Source: CALOAD01 sp942491415 (lineage in GTDB: Bacteria > Cyanobacteriota > Vampirovibrionia > Gastranaerophilales > CALOAD01). Taken from it: 64,000 nucleotides of DNA. Position 1 is the first letter of the stretch. Every line of letters begins with the position of its first letter. A model generated the notes under the pieces. That model was not told the DNA's origin and searched no databases. It saw only the letters and a list, made by a program, of their open reading frames with translations. Location: positions 62,001-126,000 of the forward strand of contig CALOAD010000014.1 in NCBI GenBank assembly GCA_942491415.1, given 5' to 3'. A program made the position numbers and the translations under genes. Of this stretch, positions 52,688 through 62,871 are shown one piece after another.

Positions 52688-52874
52688 AATCTAACCTGAA
52701 TAATTATTTCCTAAATAGAATAATAAATTCTTAAAAAAATAATATTGACTAGTTATATAAACAACGTATCAATTTGTTTTTAGGTTATAAACTAATGTTA
52801 CGATAGAGGAAATAACCTTCTAATCTAGCTATAGATTGTAGTAAATTAAAAGAGGAAGAATATAAGAGGCAAGA

Positions 52875-54434
52875 TTGCAAAAAATGAGTGCAGAGGAATA
52901 TGGAATTAATAGACTAGCTGGTTTTATGTCTAAGATTTTTCGGGTAAAAACCCCTGAAGAACTTGTTGAAGCGTCTGAAAAAAATGGATTAAAAAGAACC
53001 TTAAACGCTTTTGACTTGATTGTTCTAGGTGTTGCAGCCGTGGTAGGAACAGGTATTTTTACACTATCAGGTGTTGCTATTGCAGGAGACGCTCAAGCAG
53101 GTCCCAGTTTTATGGTTTCACTTCTTATTGCAGGTACTGCAAGTGTTCTTGCTGCTTTATCATATGCAGAATTTGCATCAATGATACCTGTATCAGGTAG
53201 TGCATATACTTATGTATATTCAACATTAGGGGAAATTTGTGCCTGGTTAATGGGTTGGATATTAATGTTAGAATACGCTATAGGAAATATTACGGTGGCT
53301 GTTGGCTGGACTGATTACTGGTTCAAACTTCTTGAAGGTTTAACAGTATCAGAACAAATGATCGAAAAAGCTCCATTGCTTAGATATCTCCAACTTCCGG
53401 AATGGATGGTAACTAAAAGCTATTGGATATTTAAAATAGAATTATTTGACACAATCCCTTTATTAATAAATATTCCCGCTATAATAATATTGACAATAGT
53501 TACATCTTTATTATATAAAGGCGTTCAGGAAAGTACAAAATCAGCCGCATTGATGGTGGTTGTTAAACTCTCAGTTATTGCTGCTTTTATATTAGTAGGC
53601 GCTTTTTATGTTAGACCTGAAAATTGGACTCCTTTTATGCCGGGTGGTTTTGATGGTATTTTTCAAGGAGCATTTTTAATATTCTTTGCTTATATTGGAT
53701 TTGACGCTGTAGCAACAGTTTCGGAAGAAACAAAAGATCCGCAAAAAAATGTGCCTATAGGTATTATAGGTTCTTTAGGTATCTGTACTCTCATTTATAT
53801 GGCAATAGCAGCCGTACTTACCGGCATGTTACCATTAGGGGCTATTGATACAGCAGCTCCTCTTGCTGTTGCAATGAAATCAGTAGATCAAAATATGGTA
53901 GCAGGCTTAATTTCACTAGGTGCTGTAGCTGGCTTAGCCTCTGTATTACTGGTATTACAACTTGGCACAACAAGAATTTTATTTGCTATGTCAAGAGATA
54001 AGTTCTTGCCTTCTGTTTTTTCAAGAGTGCATAAAAAATTCAACACTCCCTATGTATTAACAATTGCAGCAGGTGTTTTTGTAGCAGCAGGAACTTTTGT
54101 ATTAGACCTTGAATCTGCAGCTCACTTATGTAATATCGGTACTTTTACAGCCTTTATGATAGTATCTTTAGGTGTATTAATACTTAGAAAAACTGATCCT
54201 GACAGAGAACGACCTTTTAAAGTTCCATTCTGCCCATATGTTCCAATTACAGCGATTGCTGTTTGCCTATGTATTATCTGGATGGGAATTCCTCGTCAAA
54301 CTTTCTTATATTTTGGTATATGGATTATACTGGGGCTTATAATATACTTTGCTTACGGATATAAAAATACTGATCCTGTTAAACCAAACAAAGGACTTGC
54401 CATTCCTGAAGACCCTCAAGTCGAAAATATTTAA
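52875..54434 (+). CDS. APC-family amino acid permease (cationic amino acid transporter-like)
   Basis: 519 residues with about 12 membrane segments. LIVLGVAAVVGTGIFTLSGV is the substrate/ion-binding TM1, SYAEFASMIPVSGSAYTYVY TM3 and FFAYIGFDAVATVSEETKDP the TM6-7 region typical of the CAT/YfnA group. The TTG at 52875 has AGAGG at good spacing; the ATG at 52884 is less well placed. No aminotransferase or decarboxylase is next door, so the substrate (Lys, Arg, Ser/Thr) is undetermined. Confidence 0.88.
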   Translation: MQKMSAEEYGINRLAGFMSKIFRVKTPEELVEASEKNGLKRTLNAFDLIVLGVAAVVGTGIFTLSGVAIAGDAQAGPSFMVSLLIAGTASVLAALSYAEFASMIPVSGSAYTYVYSTLGEICAWLMGWILMLEYAIGNITVAVGWTDYWFKLLEGLTVSEQMIEKAPLLRYLQLPEWMVTKSYWIFKIELFDTIPLLINIPAIIILTIVTSLLYKGVQESTKSAALMVVVKLSVIAAFILVGAFYVRPENWTPFMPGGFDGIFQGAFLIFFAYIGFDAVATVSEETKDPQKNVPIGIIGSLGICTLIYMAIAAVLTGMLPLGAIDTAAPLAVAMKSVDQNMVAGLISLGAVAGLASVLLVLQLGTTRILFAMSRDKFLPSVFSRVHKKFNTPYVLTIAAGVFVAAGTFVLDLESAAHLCNIGTFTAFMIVSLGVLILRKTDPDRERPFKVPFCPYVPITAIAVCLCIIWMGIPRQTFLYFGIWIILGLIIYFAYGYKNTDPVKPNKGLAIPEDPQVENI

Positions 54435-54446
54435 TTAGTTTCAAAC

Positions 54447-56837
54447 TTATTTTCTTAAACTTTCAGGAAGAGCTAACTTACTTTTTTTAGCTCCGTTATT
54501 ACCGTTATCAGATTCAAAATAAGCTTCACAAAGAGCAATATTAATCACTTCGTTGAAATTTTCAACAGGATAAAAAACAACATTATCTTTTATATAATCA
54601 GGCAGTTCCGAAAGATCTTTTTTGTTGGATTTAGGAATTATAATTCTTGTTATATTATTCCTTAATGCGGCAATAGATTTCTCTTTCAAACCTCCAATCG
54701 GCAAAACACGCCCTCTTAAGGTAATCTCTCCTGTCATTGCTATATCACCTTTTACAGGTCTTCCCGTTAAAGCACTTATTATCGCTGTGGTAATAGCTAT
54801 ACCGGCACTGGGACCATCTTTAGGAGTCGCTCCATCCGCTGCGTGTATATGCATATCATACCTTTCTTGAATATCATCGGGCAAGTCAAGCTTTTTATAA
54901 TTACTCCTAGCATAACTAAAAGCTGTTTTAGCAGATTCTTGCATTACTTCACCCAAACGTCCTGTTAGGTTTAAATTACCCTTACCTGGCATTTTACTTG
55001 CTTCGATTTCAAGTAATTCTCCGCCCACTTCTGTCCACGCAAGACCGTGAACAAGTCCTATTTGAGGTTCTCGTTTTGTTGTTTCACGTTCAAATTTAGC
55101 AACACCTAAATACTTTTCAATATTTTTTGAATCAACACAAATTTTTGCATTTTCATCAATAGCTACTTCTAAAGCGTATTTACGACATAATTTTGCCAGA
55201 TTTCTCTCAAGCTCACGCACACCTGCTTCTCTTGTGTAGCTTTGAATTATACTTTTTATTGCCGATGGTTGAATTTTCAAGTCTTCTTTTTCAATCCCGT
55301 TTTGCTTGAATTGCCTGGGAATTAAAAACTTTTTAGCTATTTGAGATTTTTCTTCTTCTGTATAACCTGGTAGATAAATAATTTCAAGACGATCTTTCAA
55401 AGGTTTATACAGGTTATCAATAGAATTAGCAGTTGCTATAAAAAACACATCGGACAAATCAAATTGCAAATCAATATAATGATCCGTATAATGGGAGTTT
55501 TGAGCAGGATCTAAGACTTCTAACATTGCAGCCGTTGGGTCTCCCATATGACTTGGTATCATTTTTTCAATTTCATCCAATAATATAACAGGATTTTTTG
55601 ATTTTGCATCCTGAATTGCTCTGATAATTTTGCCTGGCATCGCTCCTACATAAGTTCGTCTATGTCCCCTTATTTCGGATTCGTCATTTATACCGCCTAA
55701 GCTAACTTGAGAAAAATTCCTATTTATTGCCCTTGCAATAGATCTTGCCAACGAGGTTTTACCAACTCCGGGAGGTCCTGCAAAACATATTATTGTAGGC
55801 TGAGGTTCTTTCGAAAGTTTCTTAACTGCTAAAAACTCTAAAATCCGATCTTTAGCATCTTCCAACCCAAAGTGATCTTGGTCAAGTATGCGTCTTGCTT
55901 GTTTTATATCAAGAATATCGTTAGTTTTTACATTCCAAGGCAGTTCTAAAATCGTCTCTACATATGTTCTTACAACTGAAGTCTCAGCTGTTAAAAATGA
56001 CATTCGCTCTAGTTTATTTAATTCTTTAAATAAATGCTCTTTGACATAATCAGGCACTTCAGCAGACTCAACTCGTTCTCTAAGTTCATCTGCTTCATCT
56101 AAGCCTGTATCACCTTCTAACTCTTCTTTTATAGCTTTAAGTTTTTCTCTTAATAAATATTCTTTTTGGGTTTTACCAAGATTAAATTTAACTTTTTCTT
56201 GCAGGGATTCTTCTATCGAAAGCAATTCAATTTCTTTTGATAGAATTTTACTCACTTTTTCAAGTCTTTCATAGACATTTAGAGTCTCTACCAGCTGTTG
56301 TTTTTCCTCGATAGCTACTGTTAGGTAAGTTGAAATTATATCAGCCAATTTGCCCGGCTCTTTGATGTCTGATAGCGAAATGAAATTTTCAATATTTATT
56401 TTGGTGCTTTTTTGAATAAATTCATTAAATTGCTGAGCTACAAGCTTTTGCAATGCTCTTAAATCATCTGAATCTTCTATTATATCATCATGAGTTTCAT
56501 ACGTTGCTTTTATATATTTTTCGCCTTCTTCGATATCAACAATATCAACTCTGCTAATACCTTCTATTAAAGCTTTTAAAGCTCCATCAGGGAATTTGAC
56601 TATTTGAACAATCTTGCCTAAAACACCTGAATGATAAATATCACCGGAAGTAACTTCTACTTTAGTATTATCCTTTTGCGCCAAAATAACAACTTCATGA
56701 GACTCAGTTAAAAGGGCATTTTCAACCGCTATAGAAGCTTGTTCACTTGCAAAAAAAACAGGTGCGACCATATGTGGAAAAACTATGATATCTCTAGCCG
56801 GCAATACAGGAACAAAATTTTTATTTTTTTCTGTCAT
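54447..56837 (-). CDS. lon: ATP-dependent protease Lon
   Basis: 796 residues from the ATG at 56837, with GGGAGGGG directly upstream; an in-frame TTG at 56849 would place that site inside the gene. N-terminal substrate domain (LPARDIIVFPHMVAP), AAA+ module with GPPGVGKTSLARSIA and ILLDEIEKM, and protease domain with DGPSAG (S677) and GGLKEK (K720), the Ser-Lys dyad with the same 43-residue spacing as E. coli. Degrades damaged and regulatory proteins. It closes the tig-clpP-clpX-lon block but is separated from clpX by a hairpin. Confidence 0.96.
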   Translation of the reverse strand: MTEKNKNFVPVLPARDIIVFPHMVAPVFFASEQASIAVENALLTESHEVVILAQKDNTKVEVTSGDIYHSGVLGKIVQIVKFPDGALKALIEGISRVDIVDIEEGEKYIKATYETHDDIIEDSDDLRALQKLVAQQFNEFIQKSTKINIENFISLSDIKEPGKLADIISTYLTVAIEEKQQLVETLNVYERLEKVSKILSKEIELLSIEESLQEKVKFNLGKTQKEYLLREKLKAIKEELEGDTGLDEADELRERVESAEVPDYVKEHLFKELNKLERMSFLTAETSVVRTYVETILELPWNVKTNDILDIKQARRILDQDHFGLEDAKDRILEFLAVKKLSKEPQPTIICFAGPPGVGKTSLARSIARAINRNFSQVSLGGINDESEIRGHRRTYVGAMPGKIIRAIQDAKSKNPVILLDEIEKMIPSHMGDPTAAMLEVLDPAQNSHYTDHYIDLQFDLSDVFFIATANSIDNLYKPLKDRLEIIYLPGYTEEEKSQIAKKFLIPRQFKQNGIEKEDLKIQPSAIKSIIQSYTREAGVRELERNLAKLCRKYALEVAIDENAKICVDSKNIEKYLGVAKFERETTKREPQIGLVHGLAWTEVGGELLEIEASKMPGKGNLNLTGRLGEVMQESAKTAFSYARSNYKKLDLPDDIQERYDMHIHAADGATPKDGPSAGIAITTAIISALTGRPVKGDIAMTGEITLRGRVLPIGGLKEKSIAALRNNITRIIIPKSNKKDLSELPDYIKDNVVFYPVENFNEVINIALCEAYFESDNGNNGAKKSKLALPESLRK

Positions 56838-56857
56838 AACCCCTCCCAATCATACTA

Positions 56858-56891
56858 AAACATGGTGAGATAAAGCATCTGCACCATGTTT
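56858..56891 (-). terminator. hairpin between clpX and lon
   Basis: AAACATGGTGAGAT (56858-56871) pairs with ATCTGCACCATGTTT (56877-56891) with one bulged G and a five-base AAAGC loop; on the minus strand TTTT follows. It could terminate clpX transcripts or moderate read-through, giving lon separate control. Confidence 0.6.
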
Positions 56892-56907
56892 AAATTTATC
56901 AAGACAG

Positions 56908-58215
56908 TTATGCTATCTCGCCTTTAGGCTTTTTCTTTTTTTTGGGTAATGTTAAAAGATCAGCTACATTACCTCTTTTTTTGACCATTTCAGAGGTGAT
57001 TTTGAACACTTCAATATCACTTCTTGATGGTACTTCATACATTATATCAAGCATTATCTCTTCAAAGATAGACCTTAATGCCCTAGCTCCTGTTTTTCTT
57101 TTTATAGCCTCTTGGGCAATAAGTTGAATTGCATCTTCTTCAAATTCAAGCTTGACACCATCCATATTTAAAAGTTCTTGATATTGCTTCAATATCGCAT
57201 TTTTAGGCTCTGTTAAAACTTTAACCAATGCTTCTTCGTCCAGTGGATCTAAAACTGCATAAACAGGAACTCTTCCTATAAATTCAGGAATTAAACCAAA
57301 TTTTAGAAGATCTTCAGGAGCCATTTTTTTAAGCATTTTAGCTGCCTGAATTTCTTTTTCACCGGTTGTTAAAGGTGAAGAAGATCCGAATCCTAAAGAT
57401 GTTGTATTTCCGGCTCTTTGTTCAACAATTTTATCAAGTCCTACAAAAGCACCGCCAACAACAAATAAAATATTATTGGTATTGATTTGAATAAATTCTT
57501 GATGAGGATGTTTTCTTCCACCTTGAGGAGGTACATTAGCTACAGTTCCTTCAATCATCTTAAGCAATGCCTGTTGAACACCTTCACCACTTACATCTCT
57601 CGTTATACTTGGATTTTCTGATTTGCGAGCAATTTTATCGATTTCATCAACATAAATAATTCCTCTTTCAGCTTTCGCTGCATCATAATCAGCACTTTGG
57701 TAAAGACGAAGAAGGATATTTTCCACGTCATCACCTACATAACCGGCTTCTGTAAGAGTTGTAGCATCTGCTACTGCAAAAGGGACATCCAACATTTTTG
57801 CAAGAGTTTGAGCCAATAATGTTTTACCACTACCGGTTGGACCTACAAGCAAAATATTACTTTTTTGTATTTCAATGCCATCTTTTTCAGATTTACTTAT
57901 ATTATGATTTATTCTTTTATAGTGATTATATACAGCTACAGAAAGAACTTTTTTGGCGTCTTCCTGCCCTATTATATGCTGATCCAGATGTTCTTTGATT
58001 TCTTTTGGTTTTGGAACATCCGAAAACCTAGGAACTTCAGGTTTTTCATCATCTTGCTCTTTTGTTTCAAAAAATTCTTCTTCTAAAATTTCATTACAAA
58101 GATCAACACATTCATCGCATATATATACTTCAGGACCTGCTATAAGTTTTTTTACCTGATCCTGAGTTTTACCACAAAATGAACATTTTAAACGGCTGTC
58201 ATCGTGTTTAGCCAT
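56908..58215 (-). CDS. clpX: ATP-dependent Clp protease ATP-binding subunit ClpX
   Basis: 435 residues. N-terminal zinc domain CSFCGKTQ...CDECVDLC, Walker A GPTGSGKTLLAQTLA, Walker B YVDEIDKIARK, pore/IGF-region LKFGLIPEFIGRVPV (the LIPEFIGR hallmark of ClpX), and C-terminal GARALRSIFEEIMLDIMYE. Unfolds tagged proteins and feeds them to ClpP. It starts 14 bases after clpP, so clpP-clpX are cotranscribed, and GGAGAAAG precedes the ATG. Confidence 0.96.
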   Translation of the reverse strand: MAKHDDSRLKCSFCGKTQDQVKKLIAGPEVYICDECVDLCNEILEEEFFETKEQDDEKPEVPRFSDVPKPKEIKEHLDQHIIGQEDAKKVLSVAVYNHYKRINHNISKSEKDGIEIQKSNILLVGPTGSGKTLLAQTLAKMLDVPFAVADATTLTEAGYVGDDVENILLRLYQSADYDAAKAERGIIYVDEIDKIARKSENPSITRDVSGEGVQQALLKMIEGTVANVPPQGGRKHPHQEFIQINTNNILFVVGGAFVGLDKIVEQRAGNTTSLGFGSSSPLTTGEKEIQAAKMLKKMAPEDLLKFGLIPEFIGRVPVYAVLDPLDEEALVKVLTEPKNAILKQYQELLNMDGVKLEFEEDAIQLIAQEAIKRKTGARALRSIFEEIMLDIMYEVPSRSDIEVFKITSEMVKKRGNVADLLTLPKKKKKPKGEIA

Positions 58216-58229
58216 AACTTTCTCCTAAG

Positions 58230-58832
58230 TTAAGCGTTTTCTTCTTTTTTTTCGACCTGAGATACTACTTTGTCAATCATTCCATATTCCAAAGCTTCAA
58301 CAGGTGTCATAATATAATCCCTGTCAGTATCCTTTTCAATTTTCTTAAAGGATTGACCGGTATTTTTGGACAAAACTTCATTTAATGTACGCTTAATTCT
58401 TACAATTTCGGCTGCTTGAATTTCAATATCTGTAGCTTGTCCTTGAGCTCCGCCTAAAGGCTGATGGATTAAAATTCTGGAATGAGGTAACGCCATACGT
58501 TTTCCAGGGGTTCCTGCCGCTAAGAGAAAAGCTCCCATACTAGCTGCTTGTCCCAGACAAATTGTTGATACATCAGCTCTAATATGCTGTATAGTATCAA
58601 AAATAGCCAAACCTGCTGTTACACTACCACCAGGACTATTAATATATAACATGATATCTTTTTCAGGATTTTCAGAATCAAGCAATAAAAGCTGTGCTAC
58701 GATAAGGTTTGCAACCATATCATCTACCGGAGTTCCAAGAAAAATAATTCTTTCTCGTAACAATCTGGAAAAAATATCAAAAGATCTTTCTCCACGGCTT
58801 GATTGTTCAATTACTACAGGTACGAATCCCAT
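58230..58832 (-). CDS. clpP: ATP-dependent Clp protease proteolytic subunit
   Basis: 200 residues. Catalytic triad S98 (GQAASMGAFLL), H123 (RILIHQPLGG) and D172 (DTDRDYIM), in the canonical positions. GERSFDIFSRLLRERIIFLG is the N-terminal processing region. Forms the tetradecameric peptidase with ClpX. It lies 29 bases downstream of tig. One clpP copy in the window; cyanobacteria typically have several, so others may exist. Confidence 0.96.
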   Translation of the reverse strand: MGFVPVVIEQSSRGERSFDIFSRLLRERIIFLGTPVDDMVANLIVAQLLLLDSENPEKDIMLYINSPGGSVTAGLAIFDTIQHIRADVSTICLGQAASMGAFLLAAGTPGKRMALPHSRILIHQPLGGAQGQATDIEIQAAEIVRIKRTLNEVLSKNTGQSFKKIEKDTDRDYIMTPVEALEYGMIDKVVSQVEKKEENA

Positions 58833-58861
58833 ATTATTTATCCTTTCCGATGATCTACTAT

Positions 58862-60166
58862 TTACTCTTTTTCTTCAATATAATTAACTTCGTTGTTTTC
58901 AAGCAAGAATTTTGTAATATTTTGCCCTAAAAGCTGTTGTGTAAAAATCTGAGCCATGCCGGGATTTTGAGCCATTTGTTTATAAACAGTTTTCTCATCA
59001 GTACCATACATTGCCGCAACTTCTTTTACTTTTTCAAAGAAGTCATTGTCATCAACTTTGATCTCTTCAACCTTAGCAATTTCACCAAGTACAAGACTAT
59101 TTTTAACTCTTTTTTCAGCATCAGATCTTAAGTTGTTCCATACATTCTCATGACCTTGTTGATCAATTACTTGTTCCCAAGCAACGCCTTGAGATTTCAT
59201 TTTTTCTTGAAATTCTTGCATTAAAACTTTCGCTTCTCTATTTATCATAGAATCAGGAATTTCAACTTTCGTCTGATCTACAATTTTATCAATTAATTCT
59301 TTTTGAGCTCTTGTTTCATTCTCTAATTTTTGTGTTTTTTCAAGATACGAAGTAATATCAGATTTTAAAGATTCCAAAGAATCAAATGGTCCGATTTTTT
59401 TAGCTAATTCATCGTTTAATTCAGGAACTACTTTTTCTTTAATTTCATTGATTTTAATTTCAAATTCAGCTTCTTTTCCTTTAAGGTTTTCATCATGATA
59501 ATTTTCCGGGAAAGTTACATTAATTTTAAAATCTTCACCTATTTTTTTGCCAATTAATTGTTCTGCAAAACCAGGTATAAAGTTACTGTTAGCAAGATCT
59601 AACTGGTAATTTTTAGCTGTCCCGCCTTTTATTGTTTCGCCATCAACTGAACCTGCAAAATCCATTATAACTATATCTTTATCAGTAGTTTCTCTATCCA
59701 CTACAGAATCTAATGTCGCAAATCTTTCTGAAAGTGCTTTTAGTTCATTTTCAACAGCATTTTCAGGATGTTTAAACTCTTTTATTTCTACTTTTGTATT
59801 CTTATATTCAGGCAATTTAACTTCAGGGCGAAGTTCTAGCTTCGCTACAACTTCTAATGGCTTACCTATCTCAAAATTGAATGAATCTACAATCGGTTCT
59901 GAGATTATTTCCAGTTGATTTTCGCTGATAGCATCAGCAAAAACATTAGGTAACACTCTATCTAATGTATCTTTTTGAACTCTTTCTACGCCTACATATT
60001 TTTCAACCACAGATCTAGGTGCTTTACCTTTTCTGAATCCGGGAATATTAACTCTTTCGCTTATTTTTCTGCAAGCTTTATTATATTCTTGCGCTGCTGT
60101 ATCTGCATCAATTTCAATATTTAATTGCGCTGTATTATTATCGATCTTTTCAACTGCTACTTTCAT
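58862..60166 (-). CDS. tig: trigger factor
   Basis: 434 residues, ribosome-bound chaperone. The N-terminal ribosome-binding domain ends with ISERVNIPGFRKGKAPRSVV, the GFRKG signature that docks on L23; the middle PPIase domain shows DIVIMDFAGSVDGETIKGG; the C-terminal helical domain contains QLLGQNITKFLLENN. Full length. It opens the tig-clpP-clpX-lon block, with tRNA-Gly about 150 bases upstream on the same strand. Confidence 0.95.
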   Translation of the reverse strand: MKVAVEKIDNNTAQLNIEIDADTAAQEYNKACRKISERVNIPGFRKGKAPRSVVEKYVGVERVQKDTLDRVLPNVFADAISENQLEIISEPIVDSFNFEIGKPLEVVAKLELRPEVKLPEYKNTKVEIKEFKHPENAVENELKALSERFATLDSVVDRETTDKDIVIMDFAGSVDGETIKGGTAKNYQLDLANSNFIPGFAEQLIGKKIGEDFKINVTFPENYHDENLKGKEAEFEIKINEIKEKVVPELNDELAKKIGPFDSLESLKSDITSYLEKTQKLENETRAQKELIDKIVDQTKVEIPDSMINREAKVLMQEFQEKMKSQGVAWEQVIDQQGHENVWNNLRSDAEKRVKNSLVLGEIAKVEEIKVDDNDFFEKVKEVAAMYGTDEKTVYKQMAQNPGMAQIFTQQLLGQNITKFLLENNEVNYIEEKE

Positions 60167-60317
60167 ATTTTCTTTCTCTTATCTAATGCTACTTAACTTT
60201 AGGAATCTAAAATATATAATTTTTTAAAATATAGTTTTAGCCTTGTTTTATTATAAAACAAACTTTTCTTATTTAAAAACAATATTTTTTTCAAGATTAA
60301 AAAAGTACAAAATAAAA

Positions 60318-60388
60318 GCGGGAGACGAGGCTCGAACTCGCGACATCCTCCTTGGCAAGGAGGCATTCTACCACTGAATTACTCCCGC
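60318..60388 (-). tRNA. tRNA-Gly(GCC)
   Basis: 71 bases with a perfect 7-bp acceptor stem GCGGGAG/CTCCCGC, D-arm, anticodon stem CCTCC/GGAGG around TTGCCAA (anticodon GCC), and T-loop TTCGAGC. CCA is not encoded. Decodes GGC/GGT. It lies between the Gfo/Idh gene and tig, on the strand of tig, with 120 bases of AT-rich DNA upstream. Confidence 0.97.
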
Positions 60389-60508
60389 ATCCGCTTTCTC
60401 AATTATTATATACAATCATTTTTTAAATGCAAGTATTATTTTAGGTTTTTTCTAAATATTTATTAATAAAATGACTCTTAATAAGCTAATCCACTATGCT
60501 TTAACGGC

Positions 60509-61516
60509 TTAGAGCCTTGAATCTCGCCTTGATGAAGTAAATTTAATATTATCAATCTTTTTCACTTCAGAACCCAACATTATTTTCTCAGCTTCTTCAA
60601 GAATATTGACTATATTACAACCATTATCACCATCACTTCTTGCTTTTATTTTATTTGCAATACAACTCATAAAATGCTGGCATTCAAGCTTAAGGGGTTC
60701 TATTTCCAAATAATCAGGGAAATTTACATCGGTTTTGACAGGAGATGCATTTTCATAAAGATGAATTTTATTTTCCATGACAGTATCATCCAATACCGCT
60801 GTCCCTTTTGACCCTCTAACTGTCAACATAACCCTTTTTACAGGGTTTATCCAACTATTGCTTATATGGGCATGTACATTATTAGGGAAGTTCACATCAA
60901 GATGTACTATATCCATGACTCCATTATTATCGCTTGAACAACCTACCGCGGATTTTACGTTTATAGGATCTTCTCCTAGTATATAAGCAATCATAGATAA
61001 ATCATGAGGCGCCAAGTCCCACATAACACTTCTATCATTTTTAAAATAGTTTACGTTCAATCTATCGCTTTGAATGTAGGATATGTCACCTAAAACACCT
61101 TCTTCTACCAAACTTTTGATTCGATTTACAGCCGGATGATATAACAACAAATGTCCTACCATCAATACAAGCTCTTCTTGAGAGGCTAATTCATTTAATT
61201 CTTCAGCTTCTTTAGAATGAGTTGCTATAGGTTTTTCAACATAAACATTTTTACCCGCCATTAAAGCTTTTTTAACCATTTTATAGTGGGTATGACTTGG
61301 AGTCGCTATTATAATGCCGGTAATTTCGTTAGAGGCTAAAAGTGAATCAAAATCGCTTGTTAGATTAACATCGGGATATTCATTTTTTATAAAATTTAGA
61401 TTATCTTGATCGAGATCGCAAACTGTGTGCAATGCGCCTAAATTATAAAAATTCCTGACAAGATTTCTGCCCCATATTCCGCATCCGACAACGGCAACTT
61501 TGATTTTAGAAGTCAT
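60509..61516 (-). CDS. Gfo/Idh/MocA-family oxidoreductase
   Basis: 335 residues. N-terminal NAD(P)-binding VAVVGCGIWGRNLVRNFYNL, then GIIIATPSHTHYKMVKKALM and NVYVEKPIATHSKEAEEL with the catalytic-region EKP motif, and a C-terminal alpha/beta domain (MWDLAPHDLSMIAYILGE). Probably a sugar or nucleotide-sugar 3-dehydrogenase: this subgroup (MWDLAPHD) often acts in nucleotide-sugar synthesis for surface glycans. No partner gene is adjacent, so the substrate is open. Confidence 0.87.
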   Translation of the reverse strand: MTSKIKVAVVGCGIWGRNLVRNFYNLGALHTVCDLDQDNLNFIKNEYPDVNLTSDFDSLLASNEITGIIIATPSHTHYKMVKKALMAGKNVYVEKPIATHSKEAEELNELASQEELVLMVGHLLLYHPAVNRIKSLVEEGVLGDISYIQSDRLNVNYFKNDRSVMWDLAPHDLSMIAYILGEDPINVKSAVGCSSDNNGVMDIVHLDVNFPNNVHAHISNSWINPVKRVMLTVRGSKGTAVLDDTVMENKIHLYENASPVKTDVNFPDYLEIEPLKLECQHFMSCIANKIKARSDGDNGCNIVNILEEAEKIMLGSEVKKIDNIKFTSSRRDSRL

Positions 61517-61737
61517 TTTTTACTCCAGACGATTTTACTTTTTACTCTTCTAATTAAATCGCTAGCAAAAATAATAGTCAATTATTTCGATATAAAAATT
61601 TCGTTACACAAAAAAAATAGTAATTTTATTTTTTTCTGTCTTAATTTCTGGACATATTATAAAAATAAATATACTGTCTTAAAAAGAGATTTAATAATAT
61701 AATTAAATAAGCAAGATAAGATATTGAGAAAAGATAA

Positions 61738-62871
61738 ATGAAGTTAAGAACTCCTTTTATTCAAACAAGGCGTGATGCTTGGGTCGAAATAAACCTTGGG
61801 CATATCGAAAATAATATTAAAGCTTTAAAACAACTTTTAAATCCTGAAACAAACCTGTTAGCTGTTGTAAAAGCTGATGCCTACGGACATGACGCAACAA
61901 TGGTCGCTCCTACTCTTGCGGCTTCGGGGGTTGATATGTTTGGAGTTGCTTCTGTAGATGAAGGCTTACAACTTCGCAATGCAGGAGTATCAAAACCCAT
62001 ACTCGTACTGGGAGCAGTTCCTGAATGGGCTTTTGATATTGCTGTTAAAAACGATATTCAACTCTCAATATTTACTAAAGAACATATTAAAGCTTGCAAA
62101 AAAACATACAAAAAACTAAATATAAAACCTAAAATTCATATAAAAGTGGACACCGGTATGAATCGTATAGGAGTTGCTTTTCAAGAATTTCAAGGTTTTT
62201 TTGATCAGGTTTTAAATTCAAAAGCGATAGACCTTAAAGGGGTTTTTACGCATCTGGCATGTGCTGAAAATGAACAAATATCTAGCCTTCAAAAATCGCA
62301 CTGGGAAAGCATAATACATCAACTTAAAGATAAAGAAATACTTCTTCATTGCGTTAATACATCAGGTCTTATTGGATACCCGGAACTGCACTACAATATG
62401 GTTAGAGCCGGTATCGGAATATACGGTTTAATGCCTGATTTACATAAAAATTGCAATAATATTCCAGAATTAAAGCAAGTACTTGGTCTAAAAGGCAGAA
62501 TAATACATACGCATACAATCCCTCCAAATTCGGGGGTCAGCTACGGATACAGTTTTATATCAAAAAAAGAAGTAACTGTAGCTACAATACCCATTGGTTA
62601 CGCAGATGGGATTTCAAGAAATCTATCTAACAGAATTTACGGACTTATTAAAGGACAAAAAGTTCAACAAATCGGTAATATAACAATGGATCAAATGATG
62701 TTTGATATAACAGATATTGAAAATATCAAAACAGGCGATATAATAACCCTTCTAGGAGAAGATAACGGAAGTTTTATAACCATTGAGGAATGGGCAAACC
62801 TTTTAAATACAATTAATTATGAAATAACATGCCGGCTAAAAGTCCGTTTACCGAGAGTGTACACCCGATAG
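61738..62871 (+). CDS. alr: alanine racemase
   Basis: 377 residues. LLAVVKADAYGHDATMVAP carries the PLP lysine K45; KVDTGMNRIG, HCVNTSGLIGYPELHYNMVRAGIGIYG and SGVSYGYSF (with the second catalytic tyrosine) are the other conserved blocks. Interconverts L- and D-alanine, supplying Ddl. The last 24 bases overlap the 3' end of the MATE gene, which is convergent. Confidence 0.94.
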   Translation: MKLRTPFIQTRRDAWVEINLGHIENNIKALKQLLNPETNLLAVVKADAYGHDATMVAPTLAASGVDMFGVASVDEGLQLRNAGVSKPILVLGAVPEWAFDIAVKNDIQLSIFTKEHIKACKKTYKKLNIKPKIHIKVDTGMNRIGVAFQEFQGFFDQVLNSKAIDLKGVFTHLACAENEQISSLQKSHWESIIHQLKDKEILLHCVNTSGLIGYPELHYNMVRAGIGIYGLMPDLHKNCNNIPELKQVLGLKGRIIHTHTIPPNSGVSYGYSFISKKEVTVATIPIGYADGISRNLSNRIYGLIKGQKVQQIGNITMDQMMFDITDIENIKTGDIITLLGEDNGSFITIEEWANLLNTINYEITCRLKVRLPRVYTR